Part shown: positions 1 to 8,384 of the stretch, piece by piece
How positions within the stretch are numbered: the first letter of the stretch is position 1
Layout: the number at the start of each line of letters is the position of its first letter
DNA from: Bin103 sp002238925
GTDB taxonomy: Bacteria > Spirochaetota > Spirochaetia > SZUA-6 > Bin103
Reading direction: 5' to 3'
Assembly: GCA_965208065.1 (NCBI GenBank)
Contig: OZ242313.1
Location: 3,720,001-3,784,000 of the forward strand
Length of the DNA: 64,000 bases
The notes under the pieces: generated by a model
Told to the model about the DNA's origin: nothing
Database searches by the model: none
The model's input: the letters and a program-made list of their open reading frames with translations, nothing else
Translations under genes and position numbers: made by a program

Positions 1-448
1 GTTGCCGCTCGCCGGTCGACAGGGTAGCGAAGCGGCGCTCCGCCAGGTGTTCCACCGCCAGCAGGGCAAGCTGGCGGACGGCTCGCTCGCGGTCCGCCGC
101 CGGCACCTCGCCGTACAGCACCAAGCCGCCGCGCGCTCGCGACAGCACCACCTCGGCCGCGCTCATGAACGGCGGAATCTGGTAACGCACGTCGCTATGC
201 ACCCAGCCGATGCGGGCGCGCAGCAGGCGCAGGTCGGTGCGCCCGAAGCGCTCGCCGAGCACCTCGAGCGTGCCCTCGGAGGGATAGGAGTAGCCGGAAA
301 ACAACCGCACCAGCGACGTCTTGCCGCTGCCGTTCGGGCCCAGCAACGCCCAGCGCTGCCCGGCGCCGACGGACAGCGAAATGCCGTCGAGAATGCGCGC
401 CCCGTCGATGATCAGGCCGATTCCGCGCGCCGCTACCGCGTACGCCAG
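1..448 (-). CDS. ABC transporter ATP-binding protein (partial, C-terminus outside window)
   Basis: ATPase subunit of an ABC transporter; it would bind and hydrolyse ATP at the inner face of the membrane. Reading the minus strand, about 149 residues are visible: strand-1 region, a Walker A (GPNGSGKTS), the Q-loop region, and at the window edge the signature motif LSTGERQ. The pattern GY..PS.GTLEVLGERFG followed by DLRLLRARIGWV resembles the ModF/YlmA type of ATPase. Walker B lies beyond base 1. The gene follows rho after 4 nt. In its frame there is a TGA at 476-478 and then no ATG, GTG or TTG before the ATPase fold begins, so I place the start at a CTG at 446-448. The transported substrate cannot be told. 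Confidence 0.75.
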   Translation of the reverse strand, partial: MAYAVAARGIGLIIDGARILDGISLSVGAGQRWALLGPNGSGKTSLVRLFSGYSYPSEGTLEVLGERFGRTDLRLLRARIGWVHSDVRYQIPPFMSAAEVVLSRARGGLVLYGEVPAADRERAVRQLALLAVEHLAERRFATLSTGERQ

Positions 449-452
449 TGGG

Positions 453-2147
453 CTATTCTCCGACGGCGGTGGTGTTCATCGAGCGCAGGAAGGCGTCGTT
501 GTTCTTGCTCAGGCGCATGCGCTCGAGCAGCAGCTCGATCACGCTCACCTCGTCCATGGGACCGATCACCTTGCGCAGCACCCACATCTTGGCCAGCTCT
601 TCTGGAGACAGCAGCAGCTCCTCCTTGCGGGTCGCCGACGCGTTGATGTTGACCGCGGGGTACAGGCGCCGGTCCGCGAGCCGCCGGTCAAGCTTGATCT
701 CCATGTTGCCGGTGCCCTTGAACTCCTCGAAAATAACCTCGTCCATGCGGCTGCCGGTCTCGATCAGGGCGGTCGCGACAATGGTAAGGCTGCCGCCGTG
801 CTCGACGTTGCGCGCCGCGCCGAAGAACCGCTTCGGCTTGTGTAGCGCGTTGGAGTCGACACCGCCGGACAGGATCTTGCCCGAGGTGGGCACGGTCTGG
901 TTGTAGGCGCGCGCCAACCGGGTAATCGAATCGAGCAGAATCACCACGTCCTTGCCGTGTTCCACCAGCCGCTTGGCCTTCTCGATTACCATCTCCGCCA
1001 CCTGCACGTGGCGGGTGGCCTGCTCGTCGAACGTGGAGGAAACCACCTCGCCCTGCACGTTGCGCTGCATGTCGGTTACTTCCTCGGGCCGCTCGTCGAT
1101 CAGCAGCACGATCAGGAAGATGCCGGGATCGTTCTCGGTGATGGCGTTGGCGATGCGCTGCATGATTACCGTCTTGCCGGCCCGCGGCGGCGACACGATC
1201 AGACCGCGCTGGCCCTTGCCGATGGGGCAGAACAGGTTGATCATGCGCGTCGCCGGCTCGCCGTTCTTGGTCTCCATGTTGATCCGCTCCTGCGGATACA
1301 GCGGCGTCAGACTCTCGAACGGGATGCGCGACTGGGCGACCGCCGGCTCGTCGAAGTTGACCGACTCCACGCGCAGCAAGGCAAAGAAGCGCTCCTGCTC
1401 CTTCGGCGACCTGATCTGTCCCGACACGGTATCGCCGGTCTTCAGGTTGAACAGCCGGATCTGCGACGGCGAGATGTAGATGTCGTCCGGCCCCGGCAGG
1501 TAGCTGTAATTGGGCGAACGCAGAAAGCCGTAGCCGTCGGGCAGAATCTCCAGGGCGCCGTGCGCGTAGATTACGCCGTTGCGCTCCGTGTGCCGCTTCA
1601 GGATGGTGAAGATCAGCTCCTGCTTTTTCATCGACACCATCGATTCCTGGTTGCAGCCCAGTTCCACCGCCATTTCGCGCAGCGCGGTGATCGGCTTCAC
1701 CGACAGCTCGTTGATGTGCAGTTTTTCCTCGTCGCCGGTCAGCGGCGCCGGTTCCGGCTGCACCTCGCTCACCGGTGGGGCACCGCGCGCGCGCGAACGG
1801 CCGCGCCGGCGGCCCGATGGCGGTCCGTCGTAGTGATTGCCGTCGACCTCGCGCCGCCCGCGCGAGCGGTCGGAACGGCCGCGGTCATACTCCGGGCGGT
1901 CGGCCCCACCCGGCTTGCCGTTGCCGGGCGAGTCCTTCACCACTTCCACCCGCAGGCGCCGCTTGCGTCCGCGCCGCGCCGGCCGTTCGCCGTTGTTTAC
2001 TTCGCTGCGCCGCGGCGGCGGCGCGTCGTATTCTTCGGGCGCCACTGCCGGCTCGGACCTGGGGGCCGCCGGTTGGGCAGCTACGGCGCCTTGGGAAGCG
2101 TCTTGCTGACTATCCACGCTGGAAGTCGAAACTTGGTCATCTGACAT
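453..2147 (-). CDS. rho: Transcription termination factor Rho
   Basis: Hexameric RNA-dependent ATPase that ends transcription. About 564 residues, longer than the ~420 of E. coli Rho because of an N-terminal region (about residues 35-130) that is low-complexity and Arg/Gly rich, with RRGRKRR and SGRRRGRSRARG stretches; such inserts are known from Rho of other high-G+C bacteria and add RNA binding. The Rho N-terminal and cold-shock-like RNA-binding domains follow (GYGFLRSP motif), then the ATPase core with P-loop PPRAGKT near residue 320 and Walker B VILLDSITRLARAYN. I chose the ATG at 2147 (MSDDQ) over the one 7 codons upstream because GGAG lies 8 nt before it. The leader upstream is about 200 nt, which would allow the autogenous control known for rho. 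Confidence 0.96.
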   Translation of the reverse strand: MSDDQVSTSSVDSQQDASQGAVAAQPAAPRSEPAVAPEEYDAPPPRRSEVNNGERPARRGRKRRLRVEVVKDSPGNGKPGGADRPEYDRGRSDRSRGRREVDGNHYDGPPSGRRRGRSRARGAPPVSEVQPEPAPLTGDEEKLHINELSVKPITALREMAVELGCNQESMVSMKKQELIFTILKRHTERNGVIYAHGALEILPDGYGFLRSPNYSYLPGPDDIYISPSQIRLFNLKTGDTVSGQIRSPKEQERFFALLRVESVNFDEPAVAQSRIPFESLTPLYPQERINMETKNGEPATRMINLFCPIGKGQRGLIVSPPRAGKTVIMQRIANAITENDPGIFLIVLLIDERPEEVTDMQRNVQGEVVSSTFDEQATRHVQVAEMVIEKAKRLVEHGKDVVILLDSITRLARAYNQTVPTSGKILSGGVDSNALHKPKRFFGAARNVEHGGSLTIVATALIETGSRMDEVIFEEFKGTGNMEIKLDRRLADRRLYPAVNINASATRKEELLLSPEELAKMWVLRKVIGPMDEVSVIELLLERMRLSKNNDAFLRSMNTTAVGE

Positions 2148-2347
2148 TGCGAGAACTCCGTGTGCCATAGATGCACGTCGTACGAAACGCAGACGATGGT
2201 AATTCCGTCGCTACGTCGTTTCTCGATTGAAGAGAGATTCGCTCAATAGAGCGTGCCGGGCTCTTGCGCTTGTGCACGAGTATTTCCTCGGAAAAAGGGA
2301 CACCGAAATATGAGCGGTGGGCCCCGCGAGCACCCGGTAGTGTCCTA

Positions 2348-2377
2348 ACCTTAATCCCACCGCCGGGCAAAGGTCAA
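2348..2377 (-). promoter_or_regulatory. Candidate rho promoter
   Basis: On the minus strand TTGACC (2377-2372) and TAAGGT (2353-2348) are separated by 18 nt, in a short A+T-richer stretch of the gap between the response regulator and rho. It would give a leader of roughly 190 nt carrying a weak ATTGA/TCAAT hairpin near 2220-2255. The -10 match is only moderate. Confidence 0.35.
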
Positions 2378-2430
2378 TGGGTACGCGAAATGAGTTTCCG
2401 CGCACGCCGCCGGGCGCGCGGGGACACCGG

Positions 2431-3183
2431 TCACCGGTCGGCGTCGGGCGCCACCTCGTGGCCGCTCAGCCGGTCGTGAATCAGCGCCTGAAGCTGCTCC
2501 AGGCTGAGGTCTCCCTCTTTCAGGCGATCGCCCTCGCCGCGCACCGCGGAGATCTGCTCCTCCAGTTCGTTCAGCGTGGTGAGCACGTCGCGCGCCTGCT
2601 CGGCCGCGGTGGCGGCAAACGCACGCAGTGCGTCGGCATCGCCGCTCTCTTCGCGCAACAGGGCGGCGGCACGCTCGGCCTGGTCCTCAAGCGGCCGCCG
2701 GACATGCTGAGAAAAGAAGATCAGCGACTCGTTGAGCGCCTCGATAATCCCCAGCCGATGCTCGCGGCGCGCCAGCTGGCCGGCAAGTTCATGCCGGTGC
2801 AGCACGGCGCGGATGCGCGCCAGCACCTCGGAGAAGTTGAACGGCTTGGTGATGTAGTCGTCCACGCCCAGTTCGAGCCCCTCGATACGATCGGCGATCT
2901 CGTCCATGGCGCTGAACATGATGATCGGCACCTGGCGGTAGGCGGCGTACTCCGGCGCGTTCTTGATGCGCCGGGTTACCTCCCAGCCGGTGAGGCCCGG
3001 CATGATGTTGTCCAGCACGATGAGATCCGGCTTTACCTCGGGCAGCCGTGCGAGCGCCTGTTCGCCGTCGCGCGCCATCTCGACTTCGAAACCGAGCCGC
3101 GACAGCATCACCTCGAACAGTTCAAGATTGATTACCTCGTCATCGACGATGAGGATGCGGGAAGTGGATGTATTGTTTGACAT
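2431..3183 (-). CDS. Response regulator, CheY-like receiver with C-terminal helical region
   Basis: Phosphorylation-controlled signalling protein of 250 residues. Residues 8-125 form a receiver domain: acidic pair D14-D15 in ILIVDDE, phospho-acceptor D58 in LIVLDNIMPG, and the conserved Lys in DDYITKPF. The remaining ~125 residues carry no recognisable DNA-binding or enzymatic output domain; they look helical and coiled-coil prone (many Leu, Glu and Arg). Output may therefore be by protein contact. It lies 44 nt after lnt on the same strand. No partner histidine kinase is in the window. Confidence 0.85.
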   Translation of the reverse strand: MSNNTSTSRILIVDDEVINLELFEVMLSRLGFEVEMARDGEQALARLPEVKPDLIVLDNIMPGLTGWEVTRRIKNAPEYAAYRQVPIIMFSAMDEIADRIEGLELGVDDYITKPFNFSEVLARIRAVLHRHELAGQLARREHRLGIIEALNESLIFFSQHVRRPLEDQAERAAALLREESGDADALRAFAATAAEQARDVLTTLNELEEQISAVRGEGDRLKEGDLSLEQLQALIHDRLSGHEVAPDADR

Positions 3184-3227
3184 GATTGGAGATTGGCGGC
3201 GCTTGCCGCGTCCGGTCGCCGATCCTC

Positions 3228-4973
3228 TTATATTGCGGGACGGCTGTCAACGGCGGCGCCGCGCGCGTTGCGCGTGTTGCGCGCCGCGCGCGGCGCGGCC
3301 AACCGTACCGCCAGCCCGGCCAGCAGGGCCGCCAGTCCGGCGCACAGTGCGGCCACGCCGAACCAGTCGCCCCAGCGCGTGTACACGGTTGCCGGCCCGT
3401 CCACCACCGGCACGGTTCCGATCAGGTAGTCTGCGGTAAACGGCTCCAGGACGCTGGTTATCCGCCCGTCCGGATCGATGGTCACCGTCATCCCGCCATT
3501 GGTCGAGCGCACCACGGAGCGGCGGTTTTCGACGGCGCGGAATACACCCATCATCATGTGCTGCATCTCCGCGGGCACCGAGAACGACCACGAGTCGTTG
3601 GTCATGTTGACCAGCACCTGCGCTCCGTGGCGGACGAATTCGCGCCCCAGGTAGCCGAACGTGTCCTCGAAACAGATCGGCGTGGAGAAGCGCACCCCCG
3701 GCGCGCCGTCGACGCCGGAATCAAACACCACGTACTCGGTGCCCTGCTTCCAGAAGTGGGTATCGGCATCCTTCAGCCACTGGTAGATACCCGGCAACTG
3801 CTCCTTGAACGGAAAGCTCTCGGTAAACGGCACCAGCCGGATCTTGCGGTAGGTCTGGACGATCTCCCCCTTCTTGAACAGGATCGCCGCGTTGTAGTCC
3901 ACCCGCACCTCACCCTCGTCGGTGCGCTCCAGTTGCCCGTCGTCATTGCCCACCACGAACGGCACGGTCTGCCGGTCGAGGTAGGTGCGCAGCTCCTTGA
4001 CGAGCCCGAAGCGCTTGGCGTCACGGCGGTGGCGGGTGTGCCAGTCGATGCCGGGCACGAACGAGGTCTCCGACCAGATCACGATGTCGGGATCTTCACG
4101 CAGCGCGGCGTCGCTAAGGCGCAACAGGACGTCCAGCGACTTCTCGTAGGCGTAGAACCCGCCGCGCCACGGATCGATATTCTGCTGAATCAGCGCCACC
4201 CGCCACTGCCGGTCGGCCTGGTAGTCGTCGCGCGCGGCGGCTCCGTACCCTATGTTGGCGGCCATCAGCACCGCCCAGCACAGGAGGGGAATGCGCTGCT
4301 CGCGCCAGAACCGCGCCAGCGTGGGCCGCCGCCAGGGAGCCGCACGCATCTCGATCGCATGCGCCAGCAGGCGGGCAATCAGCGCCGAGGCGCCAACCAC
4401 CAGCAGCGAGACCCCCCACACGCCGGTGACGCCGGCAAGCTGGATGAAGTCGACCCACCGGTACTGGGTGTAGCCCATGGTGCCGTAGCTGTAGCCCAGG
4501 AAGCCGAGGCTCTTGACCAGTTCATAGCCGACCCAGAGCAGCACCTGGACCAGGTAGCCGTAACGCGGGAACAGGTAATCGGCCAGCTTCAGGAGCGGGA
4601 ACAGGACTACCAGGTAGCCCATGTAGACCACCGGCACGATGATGATCGCGAGCGGATGGAAGGTGGCCAGCCAGTAATTGTACAGCGCGTAGCTTACGTA
4701 GCCGTACAAGGCGCCATACAGCACCACCTGCAGCCAGCCGGCGCGGCGCAACACCAGGAACAGCGGCGCGATGGCAATGAAGGCCAGCGGCCCGAAACCC
4801 CACTCGGACGCCAGGCTCGGGTGGGCGAGCGCGAACAGCAGCGCCGACAACAACAGCAGGCCCACCTCTCCCGCGGTGGTGCGCAACAGCCGCGCCAACG
4901 CGGCCGCAAAACCGGCTGCCGAGCCGGATGCCGGAGCGGATGCAGGTGCGGGGTTGGACGACACGGAAGTCAT
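3228..4973 (-). CDS. lnt: Apolipoprotein N-acyltransferase
   Basis: Inner-membrane enzyme that adds the third acyl chain to the N-terminal Cys of lipoproteins. About 581 residues. The N-terminal third has several hydrophobic segments (first one LLLLSALLFALAHP), followed by a nitrilase-like domain. The expected catalytic triad is visible: Glu in IWSETSF (about 301), Lys in TYRKIRLVPF (about 376) and Cys in PICFED (about 431). A last membrane span precedes the C-terminus. The start is uncertain: an in-frame GTG at 5045 would add 24 polar residues; I prefer the ATG at 4973 because similarity begins after it. Neither has a clear Shine-Dalgarno. The window encodes several lipoproteins (lipobox proteins near 18.9, 56.8 and 63.3 kb) as possible substrates. 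Confidence 0.93.
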   Translation of the reverse strand: MTSVSSNPAPASAPASGSAAGFAAALARLLRTTAGEVGLLLLSALLFALAHPSLASEWGFGPLAFIAIAPLFLVLRRAGWLQVVLYGALYGYVSYALYNYWLATFHPLAIIIVPVVYMGYLVVLFPLLKLADYLFPRYGYLVQVLLWVGYELVKSLGFLGYSYGTMGYTQYRWVDFIQLAGVTGVWGVSLLVVGASALIARLLAHAIEMRAAPWRRPTLARFWREQRIPLLCWAVLMAANIGYGAAARDDYQADRQWRVALIQQNIDPWRGGFYAYEKSLDVLLRLSDAALREDPDIVIWSETSFVPGIDWHTRHRRDAKRFGLVKELRTYLDRQTVPFVVGNDDGQLERTDEGEVRVDYNAAILFKKGEIVQTYRKIRLVPFTESFPFKEQLPGIYQWLKDADTHFWKQGTEYVVFDSGVDGAPGVRFSTPICFEDTFGYLGREFVRHGAQVLVNMTNDSWSFSVPAEMQHMMMGVFRAVENRRSVVRSTNGGMTVTIDPDGRITSVLEPFTADYLIGTVPVVDGPATVYTRWGDWFGVAALCAGLAALLAGLAVRLAAPRAARNTRNARGAAVDSRPAI

Positions 4974-5063
4974 TGCGAGGATGAGGGAGCGAATATCGGA
5001 CGACTGAAGTGCGCGTCGGGCATGGCCGGCGGCAGAAACCGGCACCGCGTTACCGGACGCGGT

Positions 5064-5366
5064 TTACTCGCGGATCTGCCACGCTCGCTTCTTGAGCTCC
5101 TGACCCGGACGGAAGGCAACCACTCCGTGGTCCCCCACTTCGACCGCTGCTCCGGTTTTCGGATTGCGCGCCTTGCGTCCCTTGCGGACGCGAATCTCGA
5201 ATGTCCCAAACCCGCGTAGCTCAATGGTCTGCCGGTCGAACAACCCGGCTTTCACCGCATCGAAGAACAGCCCGAGCACCTGGTGGATGTGCTTCTTGCT
5301 GATATCTACCTCAGGATGGATCATCTCAATGATCTCGGCTTTTGTCAGCTTGCCGTCCCGTCCCAC
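5064..5366 (-). CDS. HU/IHF-family DNA-binding protein
   Basis: Small nucleoid protein that bends DNA as a dimer. 100 residues, normal for the family, with GFGTFEIRVRKGRKARNPKTG at the start of the DNA-binding arm (arm residues from about 52) and the Pro-containing tip. It has features of both HU and IHF subunits, and spirochaetes commonly have a divergent member (Hbb in Borrelia), so I give no gene name. The start is GTG, preceded by GGAGA with 6 nt spacing. It lies 45 nt after rpsT and 90 nt before the lnt ATG, in one minus-strand series. Confidence 0.92.
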   Translation of the reverse strand: MGRDGKLTKAEIIEMIHPEVDISKKHIHQVLGLFFDAVKAGLFDRQTIELRGFGTFEIRVRKGRKARNPKTGAAVEVGDHGVVAFRPGQELKKRAWQIRE

Positions 5367-5411
5367 TCAGCTCTCCACAAACCGCACGAGTACGCGCACC
5401 CCGGCCCGCTC

Positions 5412-5675
5412 TCAGGAGGCGAGCTTGCCGGCGACCAGCCGCTGCAAACGGCGCTTGCGCCGCGCCGCGGTGTTGCGCTTCAAGACGCCCTTCGAGACGG
5501 CGCGATCCAACTGCCGGGTAACCGCGGTCATCTGCTCCGCGGTTGCGCTCTCGTCGCCGACCGCTTCGCGCAGGGTCCGGATGGTCGTACGCACACGACT
5601 GAGCGCAGCGCGATTGCGCAGCCGCCGCTTCTGGTTCTGCCGCTGCCGCTTGGCCGCGGATAGGTTGCTTGGCAA
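5412..5675 (-). CDS. rpsT: 30S ribosomal protein S20
   Basis: Primary 16S rRNA-binding protein of the small subunit. 87 residues, very basic and helical, beginning PSNLSAAKRQRQNQKRR, the family's typical start. The only start that gives this N-terminus is a TTG at 5673-5675, preceded by a strong GAGGAGG Shine-Dalgarno. E. coli rpsT also starts at UUG and is translationally autoregulated, so this may be a conserved control feature. Head gene of the rpsT-HU-lnt-response regulator series. Confidence 0.96.
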   Translation of the reverse strand: MPSNLSAAKRQRQNQKRRLRNRAALSRVRTTIRTLREAVGDESATAEQMTAVTRQLDRAVSKGVLKRNTAARRKRRLQRLVAGKLAS

Positions 5676-5732
5676 CAGTGCCTCCTCAGGGTCCGCCGAC
5701 AGCGCAGGTGCTACGCGGTCAGTCCGCCGCCT

Positions 5733-5761
5733 AAACTACTGTACACGCGGGCCATAGTCAA
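5733..5761 (-). promoter_or_regulatory. Candidate rpsT promoter
   Basis: On the minus strand TTGACT (5761-5756), 17 nt, then TAGTTT (5738-5733), in the 102-nt gap between tyrS and rpsT. The -35 is good (5 of 6), the -10 weak. Confidence 0.4.
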
Positions 5762-5777
5762 TCCACCGGCGGTCCGG

Positions 5778-7031
5778 TTATTGCACCAGGAACCGAAAGA
5801 AGCGCTTCTTTCCCGCACGCAGCACCAGCTCACCGCCGCGCACGTCGCCGAGTCCTATCGTCTCCTCAACGCGGGTAAGCCTGGTGTCGTTGATGCGCGC
5901 CCCGCCCTGCTGAATGAGCCGCCGGGCGTCGCTCTTGGACGCACAGAGCGAGGTGCGCGCAAACAAGTCGGCCACGGGAATTCCGGGCTCCAACTCGGCC
6001 GCGGGCAGCGTCGCCCCCGGCATGGAATCACGCTCACCGTGCCGGTCGCCCCGGCCACCGAATAGCGCCCGGCTGGTCTCCCGCGCGCCGGCCGCCTCCT
6101 CGGGGCCGTGCACCATGCCGGTGAGCTCCATTGCCAGCCGTTCCTTGGCGGCCATGATCTCCTGGTCGCGCAGGCGGCCCAACTCCGCAACCTCCTCGTC
6201 GGGCAGCAGGGTGAGCAGGGCGAGCAGCGCCGCCACGTCGGCGTCCGGCACGTTGATCCAGTACTGGTAGAACTGGTATGGCGACACCCGCTCCGGATCG
6301 AGGAACAGCGCGCCGGCCGCGGTCTTGCCCATCTTCTTGCCGTCGGCGGTGGTCACCAGCGGCCAGGTCAGCGCGTGCGCCTCCGCCTGCTCCACCCGCC
6401 GGATCAGGTCGACGCCGGCCAGAATGTTGGCCCACTGGTCGTCGCCGCCAATCTGCAACAGGCAGCCGTGCTCACGGTGCAGCACCAGGTAGTCGTACGC
6501 CTGCAGCAGGAGATAGTTGAACTCCAGGAAACTCAGGCCGGTCTGCAGCCGCCGCCGGTAGGCCTCGAAACTGAGCATCCGGTTCACCGAGAAGTGGCGC
6601 CCGATGTCACGCAGAAAGTCCAGGTAGCCGAGATCCGCGAGCCAGGCGGCGTTGTCGACGATCACGGTACGCTCCAGGTCAATGAAGCGGCCCACCTGCC
6701 GCTGCATCAGCGCGGCATTGCGGGACACCGTCTCCACCGGCAGCAGCGGCCGCATGTCGTCCTTGTCCGACGGGTCGCCCACCCGCGCCGTGGCGCCGCC
6801 GATCAGCAGCACCGGCCGGTGGCCGGCCCTCTGCAGATGCGCCATCGCGAGCAGGCCGACCAGGTGGCCGGCGTGCAGGCTCGGACCGGTCGGATCAATG
6901 CCCAGGTAGAATGTGACCTCGCGCTCGCCGAGCAGCCGGCCCAGCGCCTCCGCACCGGTGGTCTGCTTCACCAGCCCGCGCCGCGCCAGTGCCGCGACCG
7001 TATCCGTGCCAACCCCCGCGGACGAACTCAT
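5778..7031 (-). CDS. tyrS: Tyrosyl-tRNA synthetase
   Basis: Charges tRNA-Tyr with tyrosine. 417 residues, usual for bacterial class I TyrRS. The HIGH-type motif is HAGH (in SLHAGHLVG, about residue 52) and the KMSKS loop is KKMGKT (about 234). The C-terminal ~65 residues form an S4-like RNA-binding domain (SDARRLIQQGGARIN). The ATG overlaps the glyS stop by one base (TGATG), so the two synthetases are probably translationally coupled. Confidence 0.97.
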   Translation of the reverse strand: MSSSAGVGTDTVAALARRGLVKQTTGAEALGRLLGEREVTFYLGIDPTGPSLHAGHLVGLLAMAHLQRAGHRPVLLIGGATARVGDPSDKDDMRPLLPVETVSRNAALMQRQVGRFIDLERTVIVDNAAWLADLGYLDFLRDIGRHFSVNRMLSFEAYRRRLQTGLSFLEFNYLLLQAYDYLVLHREHGCLLQIGGDDQWANILAGVDLIRRVEQAEAHALTWPLVTTADGKKMGKTAAGALFLDPERVSPYQFYQYWINVPDADVAALLALLTLLPDEEVAELGRLRDQEIMAAKERLAMELTGMVHGPEEAAGARETSRALFGGRGDRHGERDSMPGATLPAAELEPGIPVADLFARTSLCASKSDARRLIQQGGARINDTRLTRVEETIGLGDVRGGELVLRAGKKRFFRFLVQ

Positions 7032-8383
7032 CAGCCGGCCCCGGGCCGCCGGTAGCCGCGTGTGGCCTCGTGCAGGCGGGCAACCAGTTCCCGCCGCCCT
7101 ACCCGCTCCTGCTCCATGCTGTCGCGGAACCGCAGCGTCACCGTGTCATCCGCCATGGTGTCGTAGTCGATGGTGACGCAGTACGGGGTGCCGATCTCGT
7201 CCTGGCGCCGGTAACGGCGCCCGATCGCCCCGCCCTGGTCGTAGAACGTGGCAAACGACTCGCGCAGCTCGGCCTCGATCTCGCGCGCGCGTTCGGCGAG
7301 TCCATCCTTCTTTACCAGCGGGAACACGCCGACCGTGATCGGCGCCACGCGCGGATGGAAGCGCAGCACGACGCGGCGCTCGCCGCCGACCTGTTCCTCT
7401 TCGTAGCCGTCCACCAGCGCCATCAGCACCGACCGGGTCAGTCCCACGGCGGTTTCGATGATAAACGGCACGTAGCGCTCGCGGGTGGATTCGTCCAGGT
7501 AGGTCAGGTCCTTGCCGGCGAACTCCATGTGCCGCTTGAGGTCGAAATCGGTGCGATTGTGAATTCCCTCCAACTCCTGCCAGCCGAACGGAAACCGGTA
7601 CTGGATGTCGTACGCATCGCGCGCGTAGTGCGCCAGCTCGTCCGGCCCGTGCTGGTGAAAGCGCAGGTTTTCCGGATCGATGCCCAGGTCGAGGTAATAC
7701 TGGAAGCGGCGCTCCTTCCAGTGCTCGAACCACTTCGTGTCGTCGCTCGGGTGCACGAAGTACTGCATCTCCATCTGCTCGAACTCGCAGGTACGGAAGA
7801 TGAAGCTCTTGGTGGTAATCTCGTTGCGGAACGCCTTGCCCACCTGCGCAATGCCGAACGGCACCTTGAGCCGGCTCGACTGCAGTACATTCTTGAAGTT
7901 GACGTAGCTGCCCTGCGCGGTCTCCGGGCGCAGGTAGACCACGCTGCCGGCGTCCTGCACCGGACCGAGGTGGGTGCGGAACATCAGGTTGAACTGGCGC
8001 GCCGGGGTCAGCTCCGTCTTGCCGCATTGCGGGCACTTGCCGTTGGGATCGTCGACGTGGTCGGCGCGAAAGCGCGCCTTGCAGGAACGGCAGTCGATCA
8101 GCGGATCGGTGAAGTTCTCCACGTGACCGGACGCTTCCCACACCCGCGGGTGCATCAGGATGGCGGCGTCGATACCCACAATGTTGTCGTGCAACTGGGT
8201 CATCTCGCGCCACCAGGCGTCGCGCAGCCGGTTCTTGAGGGCGGCGCCGAGCGGTCCGTAGTCCCACGCCGAGGCGAGCCCGCCGTACACGTCGCTGGAC
8301 GGATAAATGAAGCCGCGCCGCTTGCACAGCGCCACGATCGTGTCCATGGACACCGCGGTCACGGGCACGTCGGTGGCCGCCAC
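7031..8383 (-). CDS. glyS: Glycyl-tRNA synthetase, single-chain alpha2 type
   Basis: Class II synthetase of the homodimeric (glyQS) type rather than the alpha2-beta2 form. About 450 residues. It begins MDTIVALCKRRGFIYPSSD shortly after the start, with the conserved GPLG of motif 1, a zinc-ribbon-like CRSC...CPQCG segment, motif 2 RNEITTKSFIFRTCEFEQ, and the anticodon-binding domain at the C-terminus. I chose the GTG at 8383: it follows the gltX stop by one base, is preceded by GAGGAAG at about 7 nt, and lies 12 codons before the conserved Met. tyrS overlaps its stop. gltX-glyS-tyrS look like one transcription unit. Confidence 0.95.
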   Translation of the reverse strand: MAATDVPVTAVSMDTIVALCKRRGFIYPSSDVYGGLASAWDYGPLGAALKNRLRDAWWREMTQLHDNIVGIDAAILMHPRVWEASGHVENFTDPLIDCRSCKARFRADHVDDPNGKCPQCGKTELTPARQFNLMFRTHLGPVQDAGSVVYLRPETAQGSYVNFKNVLQSSRLKVPFGIAQVGKAFRNEITTKSFIFRTCEFEQMEMQYFVHPSDDTKWFEHWKERRFQYYLDLGIDPENLRFHQHGPDELAHYARDAYDIQYRFPFGWQELEGIHNRTDFDLKRHMEFAGKDLTYLDESTRERYVPFIIETAVGLTRSVLMALVDGYEEEQVGGERRVVLRFHPRVAPITVGVFPLVKKDGLAERAREIEAELRESFATFYDQGGAIGRRYRRQDEIGTPYCVTIDYDTMADDTVTLRFRDSMEQERVGRRELVARLHEATRGYRRPGAG

Positions 8384-8384
8384 G

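Noticed and set aside
3210..3245. TTGACA followed by TATAAG just before the response regulator, as a promoter
   Set aside because: Spacing is only 12 nt, and the two elements are the last codons and the stop codon of lnt.
3186..5219. Long plus-strand open frame opposite lnt
   Set aside because: Antisense shadow; Lnt on the minus strand has its full catalytic triad and membrane spans.
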